A program made the translations under genes and the position numbers. Positions 25,749-33,264 of a DNA stretch of 64,000 bases are shown piece by piece; positions within the stretch are counted from its first letter, which is position 1; the number at the start of each line of letters is the position of its first letter. Source of the DNA: Nocardioides marmoriginsengisoli (GTDB taxonomy: Bacteria > Actinomycetota > Actinomycetes > Propionibacteriales > Nocardioidaceae); assembly GCF_003725695.1 (NCBI RefSeq), contig NZ_RJSE01000001.1:158262-222261 (forward strand). Reading direction: 5' to 3'. The notes under the pieces were generated by a model, which saw only the letters and a list, made by a program, of their open reading frames with translations, had not been told where the DNA came from and did not search any database.

Positions 25749-25780
25749 GCCCCGCCGCTCTCCGAAGAGAGCGACGGGGC
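25749..25780. terminator. Bidirectional terminator at the end of the late operon
   Basis: gccccgccgctctc (25749-25762) pairs with gagagcgacggggc (25767-25780) with one mismatch and a cgaa tetraloop. It lies between the plus-strand accessory gene (ends 25667) and the last minus-strand late gene (ends 25800). Confidence 0.85.
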
Positions 25781-25799
25781 AGCGTCGTACAGCGGCAGG

Positions 25800-26012
25800 C
25801 TAGGTGCGTGGTCGGCAGATGTGGACCCAGTAGCCGGCGGCCAGGGCGGCGAGCGCGACCGCGAGGACCTGGTCGCCGTACGGGATCTGGTCCTTCACCG
25901 ATCGGGTGATCTCGCTGATCGTGTCGCCGTCAGCGTCACCCCGGTTGCGGAGCAGGTTCCGGGCCCCGAGGTGGACGACGTCGAGGACGAGCTCGAGCGG
26001 CGGGGACTGCAT
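25800..26012 (-). CDS. Small one-TM phage membrane protein
   Basis: A 70-residue protein with an N-terminal helix, an acidic middle and one hydrophobic segment (VLAVALAALAAGYWVHI) near the C terminus with a basic end. The ATG at 26012 shares one base with the stop of the DUF6527 gene (TGATG). Its place at the end of the lysis region makes a role in lysis possible; not proven. Confidence 0.6.
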   Translation of the reverse strand: MQSPPLELVLDVVHLGARNLLRNRGDADGDTISEITRSVKDQIPYGDQVLAVALAALAAGYWVHICRPRT

Positions 26013-26362
26013 CAGTCCTCCCGCCACGGCGGCAGGTCGACGGTCTGGCCAGCGAGGCCGTGGGTGCAGTCGCCGAGGAACTCGATCCGGCCGCCGCGGA
26101 CGAACGAGTGACACAGCGGCGTCATCGTGATGTTCTCCGGGGCGGTCAGCGCGTCACCGTCCAGGTCGCCGTTCACAAACGTCCGATGCGGGTGCACGAG
26201 CACGGACGGCTCGAACGTGGGCCGCTGCAGGTCACCGTTCCAGGTCCAGCTGTTCGGGGCATCGACGGTCACGCCGTGGACGGTGCCGCAGCCCGGGCAT
26301 CGGAAGTGGACCCGGCGGCCGGGCGCGGTGCCGTTGGTGGCCGTCTTGGCGACGTCGACCAC
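26012..26362 (-). CDS. DUF6527 family protein
   Basis: A 116-residue phage-type protein with a CPGCGTVHG zinc pair, NSWTWNGDLQRPTFEPSVL, and LCHSFVRGGRIEFLGDCTH, the hallmarks of DUF6527. The second Cys/His set (CHSF, DCTH) likely completes a zinc site. The family is common near phage lysis genes but has no known role. GTG start at 26362. Confidence 0.85.
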   Translation of the reverse strand: MVDVAKTATNGTAPGRRVHFRCPGCGTVHGVTVDAPNSWTWNGDLQRPTFEPSVLVHPHRTFVNGDLDGDALTAPENITMTPLCHSFVRGGRIEFLGDCTHGLAGQTVDLPPWRED

Positions 26363-26365
26363 GGA

Positions 26366-26629
26366 TCAGTCCTGGAGCAGTGCCGGGTCGACGGGCTCGG
26401 GCCGGTTCCGGGCGGCGAGCAGGTCGGAGTCGAGCTTCCTCGTCGGGATGACCTTCCTCCGGGCGGTCTCGGCGCCGAAGATGATGAGCGCCGCGGCGCC
26501 GGCGAAGCGGACGTCGACCAGGTCGATCAGGCCGCGCTCGTGGAGGTACCCGGCGACCAGCACGGTCAGGCCGTAGATCCGGACCCGGATCGGCTCGTTG
26601 CGGAGGGCGTTCAGGATGGTCTTCAGCAT
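26366..26629 (-). CDS. Holin-like small membrane protein
   Basis: An 87-residue protein with a basic start, two hydrophobic helices (RIYGLTVLVAGYLHE and FAGAAALIIFGAET) and a polar C-terminal tail. Its size, topology and place in the lysis/tail-fibre region fit a holin that would pore the membrane for the CHAP endolysin at 29700. No family assignment is certain. Confidence 0.6.
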   Translation of the reverse strand: MLKTILNALRNEPIRVRIYGLTVLVAGYLHERGLIDLVDVRFAGAAALIIFGAETARRKVIPTRKLDSDLLAARNRPEPVDPALLQD

Positions 26630-26639
26630 GGGTGGCTCC

Positions 26640-26951
26640 TCAGTGCTCGATGATGTCGAAGTGCAGGGTCTGGTCCTCGCCGCGGCCTTGGGCGGTGGTG
26701 ATCCGGTTGACGACCTCGTAGGACTGGCCGAGGGTGCCGCCGGAGAGCCAGATCGTGGCGGTGGTGTCGGTGTTGGCTTCGTCGGTCTTGGTCAGGCCGG
26801 CCGGGACGATCCACTCCGAGGTCGCGATGGTGTCGCCGTCCTTTAGCCACGGGCCCTTCGGCCCGGTCCCGGCCCAGTTCGCGAGGTAGTCGAGCTTGGA
26901 GTCCGGGTCCTTGGTGAAGTAGTTGTCGTCCTCCGGGCTGCAGGTACTCAC
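26640..26951 (-). CDS. Phage fibre-tail adaptor-like protein
   Basis: A 103-residue beta-rich protein with DYLANWAGTGPKGPWLKDGD and TIWLSGGTLGQSY, matching small actinophage proteins annotated as fibre-tail adaptors. It would bridge the tail tip and the fibre protein encoded just upstream. Its start overlaps the stop of that gene by 4 bp. Confidence 0.65.
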   Translation of the reverse strand: MSTCSPEDDNYFTKDPDSKLDYLANWAGTGPKGPWLKDGDTIATSEWIVPAGLTKTDEANTDTTATIWLSGGTLGQSYEVVNRITTAQGRGEDQTLHFDIIEH

Positions 26952-28819
26952 TGGACCTCCACGGTTCGGTTCTCGGCGGGCACGTTGTAGGTCCGGGGAC
27001 GGGCGAGGACCTGGACGGTTCGGTTCTCGGCGGGCACGTTGTAGGTGCGCTCTGGGGGTGTCGGTGCTGCGGGGACGAGCACGACGCCGTTGGCGATGAG
27101 GGAGCTGGTCCCGGCGAGCAGGAGCGGGCCGCTGGCCAGGACGCTGGCCGCGGTGGCGAGGAGGGTGCCGAGTCCGGCGAGGGTGAGGTTGGCGGGGATC
27201 TCGGCCTTGGTGCTGGCGCTGAGGGTCCCGTGACCGGCGAGCACGACGGCCGCGAGCTCCTGTACGAGCCCGGAGACTGTCAGCGAGCTGGTGCCCGAGA
27301 TGATGACGGCCGCGGGCCGTACGAGCGCGCCGCCGACCGCGAGGGTGCTGGTGCCGGTGAAGGTTGCCGGGGCGGACACGGATCCGGCCGAGTCGGTCGC
27401 CAGGGTGCTTTCCCCGGCGAGCACGATCGCGGCAGGGATGCTCTGGTGACCGGCGACGGTGAGGCTGCTGGTTCCGGCGAGCACGACCGAGGCGGGCACC
27501 TCAGCGCGCGCGGTCGCCATGAGGGAACTGGTGCTGGCCAGCGCCACCGCGGCAGGGACGTCGACGCGCACCACGGCGGCCAGGGTGCTGGCCCCGGCCA
27601 GGATGAGAGCGCCGGTGATCGTCTGCTGTCCGGACGCCGCCAGAGACCCAGTTCCTACGAGCACGACCGAGGCGGGGACCTGCTGGGTGCTTCCCGCCGC
27701 CAGGGTGCTCGTGCCTGAGATCGCGATGGCCGCGGGGATGTCCTGGCGGCCGGCCGCGGTCAGGGCGCTGGTGCTGGCGAGTACGACCGTGGCGGGGATG
27801 CTCTGGCGTGCAGCTGCGGCGAGCGAGCTCGTACCCGCCAGGGTGACGGCGGCGGGACGCTGGACGACCGGGGCCACCGCGAGCGAGCTCGTGCCCGCCA
27901 GGGTGGCGGCGGCGACTGCTGCGCTGCTCGCCGAGGCGGCCAGGGTGCCCGTGCCAGCGATCATGACATCGCCAGGCACGTCCTGGCGGCCGGTCACCGT
28001 CAGAGCGCTGGTGCCGGCGATCGTGACAGCAGACGCGGTGTCCTGACGCCCGCTCGCAGTGAGCGTGCTCGTCCCGGCGAACGCAACCGTGCCGGGGACG
28101 TCCTGTCGGCCAGCTGCGGCGAGGGTGCTGGTCCCGGCCATCGTGACGGCGGCGGGGATGCTCTGCTGCCCGTTGGCCGCCAGGGTGCTGGTGCCTGCCA
28201 GCGTCGCAGCGGCGGTGACCGGCGCAGGAGGGTTGATCGAAGCCAGCAGGCCGGCCGTGACCGAGATCGTGGTCCAGGTCCACGTCCGGGTGCCGGTTGC
28301 TCCCGGTGTCGCGGTCTCGTGCGCGCCGGCGAACGACTGGGTGGAGTTGTCCTGGAAGTCCTGCGACATCGAGCCCGGCGGAGTCACCACGCCCGCCGAC
28401 CCGACGCGGTAGAGGAGCGAGAGGAGGTAGGTGCCGGTGGCCACGGTGAGACCGGGGATCGCGTTGGAGGTCGCAGAGGCACCCTGCTGGAACGACGCGG
28501 CATCCCACGGTGAGATCGGGTCGGCGCCGGTGACGCAGTCGATCGCCGCGCGCAGGTTCGCCGTGCCGGAGGTGACCGAGAACGTGAACGACGACCCCTC
28601 GGACCCGTCCGCGATCCGGTAGAGGTACGCCGCCTGTGAACCCGCCGAGGTCCCGGGGACCAGCGCCCACCCCGCGGGGATGTTCCAGGTCTTCGCGACG
28701 TTCGCCGACAGCGCGGCGATGAGCAGATCGCCGACAGCGGTACCGGTCGGCTTGTTGACCGTGACCGAGGTGACGATGTTGGCGGTGCCGACGGTCGGAG
28801 TCCGGTGCGCGATCGCCAC
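26948..28819 (-). CDS. Tail fibre-like protein with nineteen 20-residue repeats
   Basis: A 623-residue protein. Residues 1-203 form a beta-sandwich-like domain with Trp/Gly motifs typical of phage fibre heads. Residues 204-584 are nineteen tandem 20-residue repeats of the form (A)V-x-L-A-G-T-S-T-L-A-A-x-G-R-Q-x-x-P-A, likely a beta-helix or beta-solenoid shaft. The C terminus has a duplicated RTYNVPAENRTV motif that probably binds the adaptor protein. It probably contacts the host surface. Confidence 0.7.
   Translation of the reverse strand: MAIAHRTPTVGTANIVTSVTVNKPTGTAVGDLLIAALSANVAKTWNIPAGWALVPGTSAGSQAAYLYRIADGSEGSSFTFSVTSGTANLRAAIDCVTGADPISPWDAASFQQGASATSNAIPGLTVATGTYLLSLLYRVGSAGVVTPPGSMSQDFQDNSTQSFAGAHETATPGATGTRTWTWTTISVTAGLLASINPPAPVTAAATLAGTSTLAANGQQSIPAAVTMAGTSTLAAAGRQDVPGTVAFAGTSTLTASGRQDTASAVTIAGTSALTVTGRQDVPGDVMIAGTGTLAASASSAAVAAATLAGTSSLAVAPVVQRPAAVTLAGTSSLAAAARQSIPATVVLASTSALTAAGRQDIPAAIAISGTSTLAAGSTQQVPASVVLVGTGSLAASGQQTITGALILAGASTLAAVVRVDVPAAVALASTSSLMATARAEVPASVVLAGTSSLTVAGHQSIPAAIVLAGESTLATDSAGSVSAPATFTGTSTLAVGGALVRPAAVIISGTSSLTVSGLVQELAAVVLAGHGTLSASTKAEIPANLTLAGLGTLLATAASVLASGPLLLAGTSSLIANGVVLVPAAPTPPERTYNVPAENRTVQVLARPRTYNVPAENRTVEVQ
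27068..28210 (-). repeat. Nineteen tandem 60-bp coding repeats
   Basis: The DNA behind the fibre shaft consists of nineteen units of about 60 bp; each encodes one 20-residue repeat. Copies are diverged at the DNA level, so they are old rather than a recent expansion. Open reading frames seen on other strands here are produced by this periodic codon use. Confidence 0.9.
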
Positions 28820-28900
28820 GAGTCACCCCTCCACAGTGTCGACGGTCAGGTACCAGCGCAGGGCCCCGACCCGGGGCCCCGCGCGGTGGTGCAACTGGTG

Positions 28901-29323
28901 CTACGCCTCGGTGCCGGTCAGCGACCCGGACGGGATCATCGCGGTGTCGCCGGCGTTGACGGTCTTCGCGAGGTTCGTCCCGCCTCGGAACGTCATGTTC
29001 TTCGGGGTGCCGGTGGAGTCGGCGACGAACACGTCGTTCCAGGTGCACGCCGGCATGTTCGAGAACGTGATCGCCGCGTTGCTGGACTTCGACCCGGCCG
29101 AGGCCGCGGCCATCGACCCGGCGATCGACTGCCGGGCGTAGGACCCACCGGCGACCTCGGTGCCGGCCGCGCTGGCCGTGCACAGGGTCGTCGTGAGGGC
29201 GACCTTCATCGGCAGGGTGTAGTTGACCCGCGCCGAGACCGGGCCCAGGGCGAGGGTGCCCGACGCGCCGGTGTCGTAGACCGCGTCGAGGACGTCGTTG
29301 GCGAAGGCGGTGAACTTGGACAT
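28901..29323 (-). CDS. Phage tail fibre/virion protein
   Basis: A 140-residue, Ala/Thr/Ser-rich beta protein starting SKFTAFANDVLDAVYDTG and containing GTEVAGGSYARQSI, features of small actinophage proteins annotated as tail fibre components. ATG 29323 lies one base after the upstream stop. Its position between endolysin and fibre genes supports a virion role. Confidence 0.65.
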   Translation of the reverse strand: MSKFTAFANDVLDAVYDTGASGTLALGPVSARVNYTLPMKVALTTTLCTASAAGTEVAGGSYARQSIAGSMAAASAGSKSSNAAITFSNMPACTWNDVFVADSTGTPKNMTFRGGTNLAKTVNAGDTAMIPSGSLTGTEA

Positions 29324-29324
29324 C

Positions 29325-29618
29325 TCAGTTCTCCTCGAGGTCGTTGTCGTTGGGCTGGGCCTGGATGAACTCGCGCAGCGCCTCACCGCGGATCCCGGAG
29401 TGGGCGGCCTCGACGGCCGCCGCGGCGACCGCGTTCTGCGGGCCGACGAGCTCGGCCGCGAGCTCGTCCGGAAGGCAGTCGTGGTGGAACGAAGGCTCCG
29501 CGATCGTGGTCCGCTCGTCCTTCTTCCAGTTGATGAAGCCGACGTGGATCATCGGATCCGTGTCGGTCTGGCCGCAGCCGTCGCACGTGAACGGCTCGGG
29601 CGTCGGGGTCTCGCTCAT
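29325..29618 (-). CDS. Hypothetical phage protein with zinc motif
   Basis: A 97-residue acidic protein with CDGC near the start and HHDC about 30 residues later, a likely zinc site, and a helical C-terminal half. No family known. It follows the endolysin gene by 81 bp and precedes a fibre gene by one base. Confidence 0.65.
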   Translation of the reverse strand: MSETPTPEPFTCDGCGQTDTDPMIHVGFINWKKDERTTIAEPSFHHDCLPDELAAELVGPQNAVAAAAVEAAHSGIRGEALREFIQAQPNDNDLEEN

Positions 29619-29699
29619 CTGGATCTCCTTGCTTCGGGTACGACGAAGGCCCAGCCGGAGCGACTGGGCCTGAAGAGGAATCGGTGGTGCGGGTGCGCG

Positions 29700-30410
29700 C
29701 TACTTGTTCTTCGGGGTAGCGGCCAGACCGACCCGGATGGTTCGGAGGAACGCCCGGACCCGCGGGCGGGTGATCGGGATCTTCTTGGCGTCCGGGTGGT
29801 TGATCGCGTCGGTGAGGCGCTTCCGGGTGCGGGTCCAGGGAGTGCTCTGCGGTGTGGCCACGATGGGCTCCTTCGGTGGCTTGGGGTTGCGCGCGGCTCG
29901 GGCCGGGTCGGCGGAGACGATGCCTTCGGGGAACTGGGGGAGGCCGTAGCCCTCGATCGTGTCGAGCGTGCGCCGGCGCTTCAGCTGGTAGACACCGTTG
30001 CCCTGGGGAGAGCCGTCGGTGTTGGTGTTCCCCTCGACGGTCCAGATCCAGGTGTCGTCGAAGTCGATGACGAGGAAGGTGTGGAACATGTCGCCGTTGC
30101 GACCGAGGAAGCCCTGGCCGCCGATGGCCGGGTACTCCGACCACTGGCCGCGGGCCTTGAACCAGCGAGCGCCGGTATCGGTGCTCGCTGTGCACGGGTA
30201 GAGCCGCCCGAACCCCGCCTTCAGGGCCAGCCAGGAGATGAACGTGGCGCACCACGCCTGGAACTGGGACCACTTCAGGCTCGGCACAGCAGGGGAGTAC
30301 TTCTGCTCGTTGGTCCAGGTGCCGTCCTCGCGGCCCTCGCGGTACCCGACCTCCCCCAGAGCGAGATCGATGATCTTCTTCGCAGACGGGCTGCGGTACT
30401 GGTGCTGCAT
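29700..30410 (-). CDS. Endolysin with CHAP-like cysteine amidase domain
   Basis: A 236-residue protein: catalytic domain in residues 1-135 with Cys54 in WCATFISW, His110 in MFHTFLVID and an Asn in VEGNTN, as in CHAP/NlpC amidases, then a Pro/Lys-rich linker and a basic C-terminal segment for wall binding. It hydrolyses peptidoglycan at lysis. No signal peptide is seen, so release depends on a holin. It follows the EEP nuclease gene by 3 bp. Confidence 0.8.
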   Translation of the reverse strand: MQHQYRSPSAKKIIDLALGEVGYREGREDGTWTNEQKYSPAVPSLKWSQFQAWCATFISWLALKAGFGRLYPCTASTDTGARWFKARGQWSEYPAIGGQGFLGRNGDMFHTFLVIDFDDTWIWTVEGNTNTDGSPQGNGVYQLKRRRTLDTIEGYGLPQFPEGIVSADPARAARNPKPPKEPIVATPQSTPWTRTRKRLTDAINHPDAKKIPITRPRVRAFLRTIRVGLAATPKNK

Positions 30411-30413
30411 CGG

Positions 30414-31148
30414 TCAGTCCTCCGTGACGGTGAAGCGGACGATCGGGTGGTCGGAGCCGAGGTTGTGCGGGGTCCGGTCGACCTCGATGTCGTCGAGGTG
30501 GCAGCCCCGCGACATCGGCCAGTCGATCCGAGCTCCGACCACGCGGTGCTTCTTCATCCCGGCCTTCCGGGCGACCCACGACGGGGTCCCCACCCCGTAG
30601 GCCGCGGTGCCGGCGTTCCAGTCCCCGGCGATCACCAGCGCCACCCCCGGAGTGCGGTTCGCGACCCGGCGGGCGTGCTTGACGAGCGCGGCCGCCGTGC
30701 GCCGGTACGCCGTGATCCGCCGAGCAGCCCCACGGAATCGGCTGGAGTGGTTCAGGACCTGCACCGGGGCGTGGACCGTGGTCACGCGGAGCCAGTCCGA
30801 CAGGCCGACCGAGACGATCGAGCGGGCCGGGAACCGCTTCCCCTTGCGGGTGAACCAGTACGACTTCACCGCGATCGACATGCCGGGCCCGTGGGGGACC
30901 GCGTGACGGACCAGGATCCCGTTGTCACCCCGGTCGGGGGTGGCCGGGAACGCGATCAGGTCGTAGCCCTCGATCGTCCGCAGGGCCGCGTGGTGGCCGG
31001 CGATCTCCTGGAGCAGCACGAAGTCCAGGTGGTGGGCCTCGCAGTACCGCTTGAGCTGGTTCGCCAGCGCCTGCCGGCCCTCGGGGTCGCGGCGCAGGAT
31101 GTTGAACGTCGCACCGCGAAGGACGCGGGGTGCTCTGCGTTCGGGCAT
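30414..31148 (-). CDS. Endonuclease/exonuclease/phosphatase (EEP) fold protein
   Basis: A 244-residue protein with the full EEP active-site set: FNIL (Asn), LLQEI (Glu), TVHAP (His), GDWNAG (Asp, Asn) and SDHP (Asp, His). EEP enzymes cut DNA, RNA or phosphoesters with Mg. The start is rich in Arg, without a signal peptide. It sits between a DUF2746-like membrane gene and the endolysin, 3 bp from the latter, so it belongs to the late lysis/tail unit. It could degrade host nucleic acid or process phospholipid-linked groups at lysis; both are guesses. Confidence 0.75.
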   Translation of the reverse strand: MPERRAPRVLRGATFNILRRDPEGRQALANQLKRYCEAHHLDFVLLQEIAGHHAALRTIEGYDLIAFPATPDRGDNGILVRHAVPHGPGMSIAVKSYWFTRKGKRFPARSIVSVGLSDWLRVTTVHAPVQVLNHSSRFRGAARRITAYRRTAAALVKHARRVANRTPGVALVIAGDWNAGTAAYGVGTPSWVARKAGMKKHRVVGARIDWPMSRGCHLDDIEVDRTPHNLGSDHPIVRFTVTED

Positions 31149-31192
31149 GGGGAACCTCCGTGGGGTCGTGATGGGCCGCGCGGGTGAGCGGG

Positions 31193-31708
31193 TCAGGATC
31201 CGGGCGTTGCCGGGTCGGCCGGGGTGGACTCCACGGCGGCCTTGATGGCGGGCCAGACGAGGTTCTGGCCCTCGGCGAGGGTCCGGAGAATGTCCTCGAA
31301 CCTGTCGAGGCGCTCGGTGCTGCCGGTCAGGACCTCGTCCATCTGGCCTTCGATCCGCTCGAACCGGTCATCACCAGAAGCGAGCCGGCCCTCGATGCGG
31401 TGCACCGAGTCCTTCAACGACGAGCCGTCGTTGTTCATGACCTCGTGCTCGATGACGTGGAGCTTCCCGATCGCGTACTCGACCTTGCGGTCGGTCTCAG
31501 CCTGGAGCTCGCCGATGCTCGGACGCTTCTCGGTGAGGACAGCCTTCGTGACGGTGTCGATGATGGGATCTCGCCCGATCAGGGTGTCGCGAACCGAGAT
31601 GACGTCCTTGCGGAACTCGCGCCACTTCGGCCGTCCCCAACGCCACGCGGCACCGAGAAGACCTACGAGTCCGACAGCGATCGAGATCAGCTGGGCGGTC
31701 TCAGACAC
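31193..31708 (-). CDS. DUF2746-like membrane-anchored coiled-coil protein
   Basis: A 171-residue protein with an N-terminal hydrophobic helix (LISIAVGLVGLLGAAW) and a long helical region with heptads (HRIEGRL, RFERIEGQMDEV), similar to DUF2746 proteins of actinophage lysis regions. GTG 31708 is chosen, matching the hydrophobic start. It could be a holin partner or spanin-like anchor; not proven. Confidence 0.65.
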   Translation of the reverse strand: MSETAQLISIAVGLVGLLGAAWRWGRPKWREFRKDVISVRDTLIGRDPIIDTVTKAVLTEKRPSIGELQAETDRKVEYAIGKLHVIEHEVMNNDGSSLKDSVHRIEGRLASGDDRFERIEGQMDEVLTGSTERLDRFEDILRTLAEGQNLVWPAIKAAVESTPADPATPGS

Positions 31709-31786
31709 GAATGGTCTCCCTCTGCTGGGGCGGATGATCGACGCAGGGCGCAGGCCAGCGGACAACGCACGCCGTGACCGGTTCAG

Positions 31787-32236
31787 CTAGGCGGCGGCTT
31801 CGTAGGTGAACTGGCCGCTGATCCAGTCGCCGGCAGCCGGTACGACGGGGGCGGTGGACCCGAGGAGTGTGCTCGTGCCGGTCCCAGAGAGTCCGCGGAT
31901 GTTCAGAGTCGACGCGGTCGGGAGGATCACGAACCCCGTGGGGTAGTCGAGGGACGCGGAGACGTCGCGGAACCAGATGTTGCCCCGGGCGATGTTCGAG
32001 CTCGGACTGTTCAACGCCGGCACCGGGAGGGTGAACGTCCAGGTGCCGGTCCCGATGTTCAGGCCGGTCGTGCCGAGCAGCATGTAGAAGTCGACCGTGA
32101 CGAGGTTCCCAGGCTGGACGTTGTACCGCATCGAGAGAGCGCCGCCGGACCCGATCGCCGGGGAGCCCCCCGCGGCGGTCCACACCGGTGTGAACGGGGT
32201 GTACCCGTCCGAGGAGGAGTTTCCGTCCCAGCCCAT
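31787..32236 (-). CDS. Phage minor tail protein
   Basis: A 149-residue beta-rich protein (MGWDGNSSSDGYTPFTPVW start, GTGTWTFTLPVP), Gly/Thr-rich, as in small tail-tip or fibre head proteins of actinophages. Its start shares one base with the stop of the minor tail gene upstream. No domain assigned. Confidence 0.6.
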   Translation of the reverse strand: MGWDGNSSSDGYTPFTPVWTAAGGSPAIGSGGALSMRYNVQPGNLVTVDFYMLLGTTGLNIGTGTWTFTLPVPALNSPSSNIARGNIWFRDVSASLDYPTGFVILPTASTLNIRGLSGTGTSTLLGSTAPVVPAAGDWISGQFTYEAAA

Positions 32237-33264
32237 CAGGACACCGCCAACGAGAGCACGTCCCCGAGGTTGCGAGCTGCGAGCTCGGTGGGTGCCAGCT
32301 GGATCGTGTCGGACCCGACCTCGTACTCAGCCTTGCCGATGATCCAGTCGACGTAGGGGAGCACGATGCCCTGCTCGTTGATCACGCTGAACGAGCGGAC
32401 CATGTCGCCGGCCTTCACGAACGACAGGCAGGCAGGGGTTCCTCCCGGAGTGGTGAGCTGCAGTCGGGCCGGGTTGACCGCGTTGGTCCAGGCGTAGCGA
32501 GCCTTGCCCTTCGCGAGCATCCCGTTGCCGATGTTCGTGACGTTGCCGCTCGTGGTGACCCCGAGGCTGGTGACGTCGACCGGGACAGCGCGACGGCGGG
32601 TCGCGGTTGCCGTGGGGTCGTTGACGTGCACGGTGGCGTACGAGGCGGCACCGGACTTGTAACGCAGGTAGAGGTCAGAGGCGTAGTCGTCGTCGGCGAG
32701 CCCGATCTGCGTTGCCCCAGGCGCCAGATACCAGGTCGGGGTGGTCGGGTCTGTGGCGGCGATCACCCGACCGTCCGGGTCGACGCGCCACCGCTTGCTG
32801 ACACTGGTTGCCCATGCGTCGAGCAGGTCACCGACGTAGTTCAGCTTGTCGGTGTCGTTCGACCCGGAGAACGGGACCGCGGAGAGGGATGCTGGCCGTG
32901 ACCCTGCGAACCCATCGGCGATCGCCTGGTCCACGGCCACGTTCGGCGTGCTGGTCGTATCGCCTCCCGAGTCCAGGCACAGGTGTGCGGAGTAGAACTC
33001 GTCCGCGAGACCGATCGCCGAGAACTCCCACCCGTCCTCGGAGACCTTGGGCTGGTTGAGCATGCCCTTCCAGACGTTCACGGGACCGACCTTGATCTCG
33101 ACGACCTTGCCCATCCGCAGCGACGGGTGCGTGAACGTCGGCGGCAGATCCATCTGCCAAGACGCGTCCTCGGATCCACCATCGGCGGTCGAGGAGTACT
33201 TCAGTCCACCCCATGCGCCGATGGTTGAGACCCAGGATCCACCAGCGGTGAGTTGCTCGCTCAT
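32236..33264 (-). CDS. Phage minor tail protein (tail tip)
   Basis: A 342-residue protein rich in beta strands, with GKVVEIKVGPVNVWKGML and a central domain resembling tail-hub-like proteins. It follows the 597-residue minor tail gene with a 4-bp overlap. It probably belongs to the tail-tip hub. No enzyme motif is visible. Confidence 0.65.
   Translation of the reverse strand: MSEQLTAGGSWVSTIGAWGGLKYSSTADGGSEDASWQMDLPPTFTHPSLRMGKVVEIKVGPVNVWKGMLNQPKVSEDGWEFSAIGLADEFYSAHLCLDSGGDTTSTPNVAVDQAIADGFAGSRPASLSAVPFSGSNDTDKLNYVGDLLDAWATSVSKRWRVDPDGRVIAATDPTTPTWYLAPGATQIGLADDDYASDLYLRYKSGAASYATVHVNDPTATATRRRAVPVDVTSLGVTTSGNVTNIGNGMLAKGKARYAWTNAVNPARLQLTTPGGTPACLSFVKAGDMVRSFSVINEQGIVLPYVDWIIGKAEYEVGSDTIQLAPTELAARNLGDVLSLAVS

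Noticed and set aside
27045..28412. Plus-strand ORFs across the fibre repeat region
   Set aside because: They are made by the 60-bp periodicity and high GC of the repeats; they have no ribosome sites or family-like content.
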